Below are positions 5,047 to 5,630 of a DNA stretch of 5,630 bases, piece after piece. The position numbers were made by a program, and so were the translations under genes. Location of the stretch: NCBI GenBank assembly GCA_002254805.1, contig NJDW01000021.1, positions 1 to 5,630 of the forward strand, written 5' to 3'. The stretch's first letter is position 1. Each line of letters opens with the position of its first letter. A model generated the notes under the pieces. It was not told the DNA's origin. It saw only the letters and a list, made by a program, of their open reading frames with translations, and did no database searches. This stretch comes from Candidatus Pacearchaeota archaeon ex4484_31 (GTDB taxonomy: Archaea; Nanobdellota; Nanobdellia; Pacearchaeales; UBA284).

Positions 5047-5331
5047 CTATGCTTTCAGTTTGTATCTTCTGTAAGAGCCACATTCTAAGCATTTTATTGA
5101 GAGAACGCCTTTGTTTATCCTTACCTTACAGTTATATCCTGGGATAAGATAGCTGTTACATTTTTTACAAAAGTTTTTTTTGTATTTTCTTAAAGAAACC
5201 TTTACTTTCATAGCCTTTCTTCTTGCTTTTTTCACATACCTTCTTGCCTTTTCAGCATCCTTTTTTACTGTTTTCTTTGCCAGCTCAAACAATCTTTCGA
5301 TTTCTTCTAAAGCCTTTTGCTTTTCTTTCAT
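5047..5331 (-). CDS. rnp4: Ribonuclease P protein component 4 (Rpp21/Rpr2 family)
   Basis: A 94-residue protein subunit of RNase P, which trims the 5' ends of tRNA precursors; with Rpp29 it binds the specificity domain of the RNase P RNA. The N-terminal half is two basic helices (about 4-42) rich in EIERLFELAKK and KARRYVKKARRKA. The C-terminal half is a zinc ribbon with C55-C58 and C81-C84, plus one extra cysteine (C68). KFCKKC-like and IKCLECGSYRRY patterns match the family. The ATG at 5331 is chosen because an upstream in-frame ATG (5388) would read 19 codons through the 5S rRNA gene. The gene sits 12 bases downstream of 5S with no TATA box of its own visible, so it is probably expressed from the 5S promoter. 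Confidence 0.9.
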   Translation of the reverse strand: MKEKQKALEEIERLFELAKKTVKKDAEKARRYVKKARRKAMKVKVSLRKYKKNFCKKCNSYLIPGYNCKVRINKGVLSIKCLECGSYRRYKLKA

Positions 5332-5343
5332 AGCAAAAAACAG
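5332..5343 (-). other. 12-base linker between 5S rRNA and rnp4 with a T6 tract
   Basis: On the minus strand the linker reads CTGTTTTTTGCT, directly followed by the rnp4 ATG. The six T residues could terminate 5S transcription, giving partial read-through into rnp4, or could be a processing or initiation element. The region about 25 bases upstream lies in G+C-rich 5S sequence and holds no TATA-like box. Confidence 0.4.
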
Positions 5344-5457
<114 letters not shown>

Positions 5458-5478
5458 AAAAAAGTAAAAGCAAATTAC

Positions 5479-5486
5479 TTTTAAAA
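5479..5486. promoter_or_regulatory. Palindromic TATA box shared by 5S rRNA (minus) and the 5507 gene (plus)
   Basis: TTTTAAAA reads the same on both strands. Its centre is 25.5 bases from the 5' end of 5S on the minus strand and 24.5 bases from the ATG at 5507 on the plus strand, so both directions have correct archaeal spacing. On the minus strand it is preceded by purine-rich AAAGAAAGA, a good TFB-element candidate. On the plus strand the preceding CAAATTAC is weaker, so 5S is the more likely main product. Confidence 0.6.
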
Positions 5487-5506
5487 TCTTTCTTTTTTTA
5501 AATTTT

Positions 5507-5630
5507 ATGAATAGAAAAAAATATCAAAGTGAGAAATTTGTAAGTTTTTACAAGCAAAAGCCATTGGTTTTACTTAAATCAGAGGAAATCATCATGAAAA
5601 ATTTTTTGAAGAAAACTTTGGAAGATCCTG
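5507..5630 (+). CDS. Unrecognised protein, 5' part only (cut by the window edge)
   Basis: An open frame of 41 codons plus one base starts at the first ATG after an in-frame stop (5465-5467) and runs off the right edge. The visible part begins MNRKKYQSEKFVSFYKQKPL and is lysine-rich with an amphipathic look, like its neighbours. I recognise no family or motif in so short a piece. The start is supported by the TATA box 24.5 bases upstream, which predicts a leaderless mRNA; the intervening sequence is T-rich. A second in-frame ATG at codon 30 (5594) is an alternative start. Confidence 0.5.
   Translation, partial: MNRKKYQSEKFVSFYKQKPLVLLKSEEIIMKNFLKKTLEDP

Noticed and set aside
5174..5181. A T8 run on the plus strand as the rpoN terminator
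   Set aside because: It is the complement of lysine codons in rnp4 and lies over 130 bases past the rpoN stop. It could act incidentally but there is no specific support.

Overview
The window comes from an AT-rich archaeal genome and is packed almost end to end with genes of the translation and transcription machinery. The archaeal assignment rests on archaeal/eukaryal ribosomal proteins (eL21, eL18), archaeal RNA polymerase subunits F, D and N, an archaeal DUF655 protein, an RNase P protein of the Rpp21 type, and TATA boxes at archaeal spacing. Very tight packing, shortened ribosomal proteins (uS4, eL21) and lysine-rich proteins suggest a reduced genome, perhaps a DPANN lineage such as Woesearchaeota, Pacearchaeota or a relative. 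That lineage call is inference; no 16S sequence is present.

Layout. (1) Positions 1-3496, plus strand: a promoter, then a small protein resembling a ribosome hibernation factor, eL21, RNA polymerase F, DUF655, uS13, uS4, uS11 and RNA polymerase D. Most stops and starts overlap as ATGA or lie 1-2 bases apart. This joins two clusters that are often separate in archaea (eL21-rpoF-DUF655 and uS13-uS4-uS11-rpoD). (2) Positions 3500-4813, plus strand: a promoter, a class II tRNA-Leu, then eL18, uL13 and uS9, probably one transcript with the tRNA at its 5' end. (3) Positions 4815-5041, plus strand: RNA polymerase N with its own promoter. (4) Positions 5047-5457, minus strand: a 5S rRNA gene followed 12 bases later by the RNase P protein gene, meeting rpoN tail to tail with a 5-base gap. 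(5) Positions 5458-5506: a short divergent spacer holding a palindromic TATA box. (6) Positions 5507-5630, plus strand: the start of an unrecognised gene cut by the window edge.

Five candidate promoter directions place a TTTAAA-type box 24.5-25.5 bases upstream of a start codon or mature RNA 5' end. I see no Shine-Dalgarno sequence before any start codon. Expression therefore looks leaderless at the head of protein-coding units and coupled by overlap within them. No stretch longer than about 50 bases lacks a gene.

The window is mostly conserved informational machinery, and I do not see a new defence or mobile system. The points most worth a second look are a tRNA-Leu with A at position 34 (anticodon AAG) and A at position 55, the 5S rRNA-RNase P protein unit, the shared palindromic TATA box, and the hibernation-factor-like gene leading the ribosomal operon.
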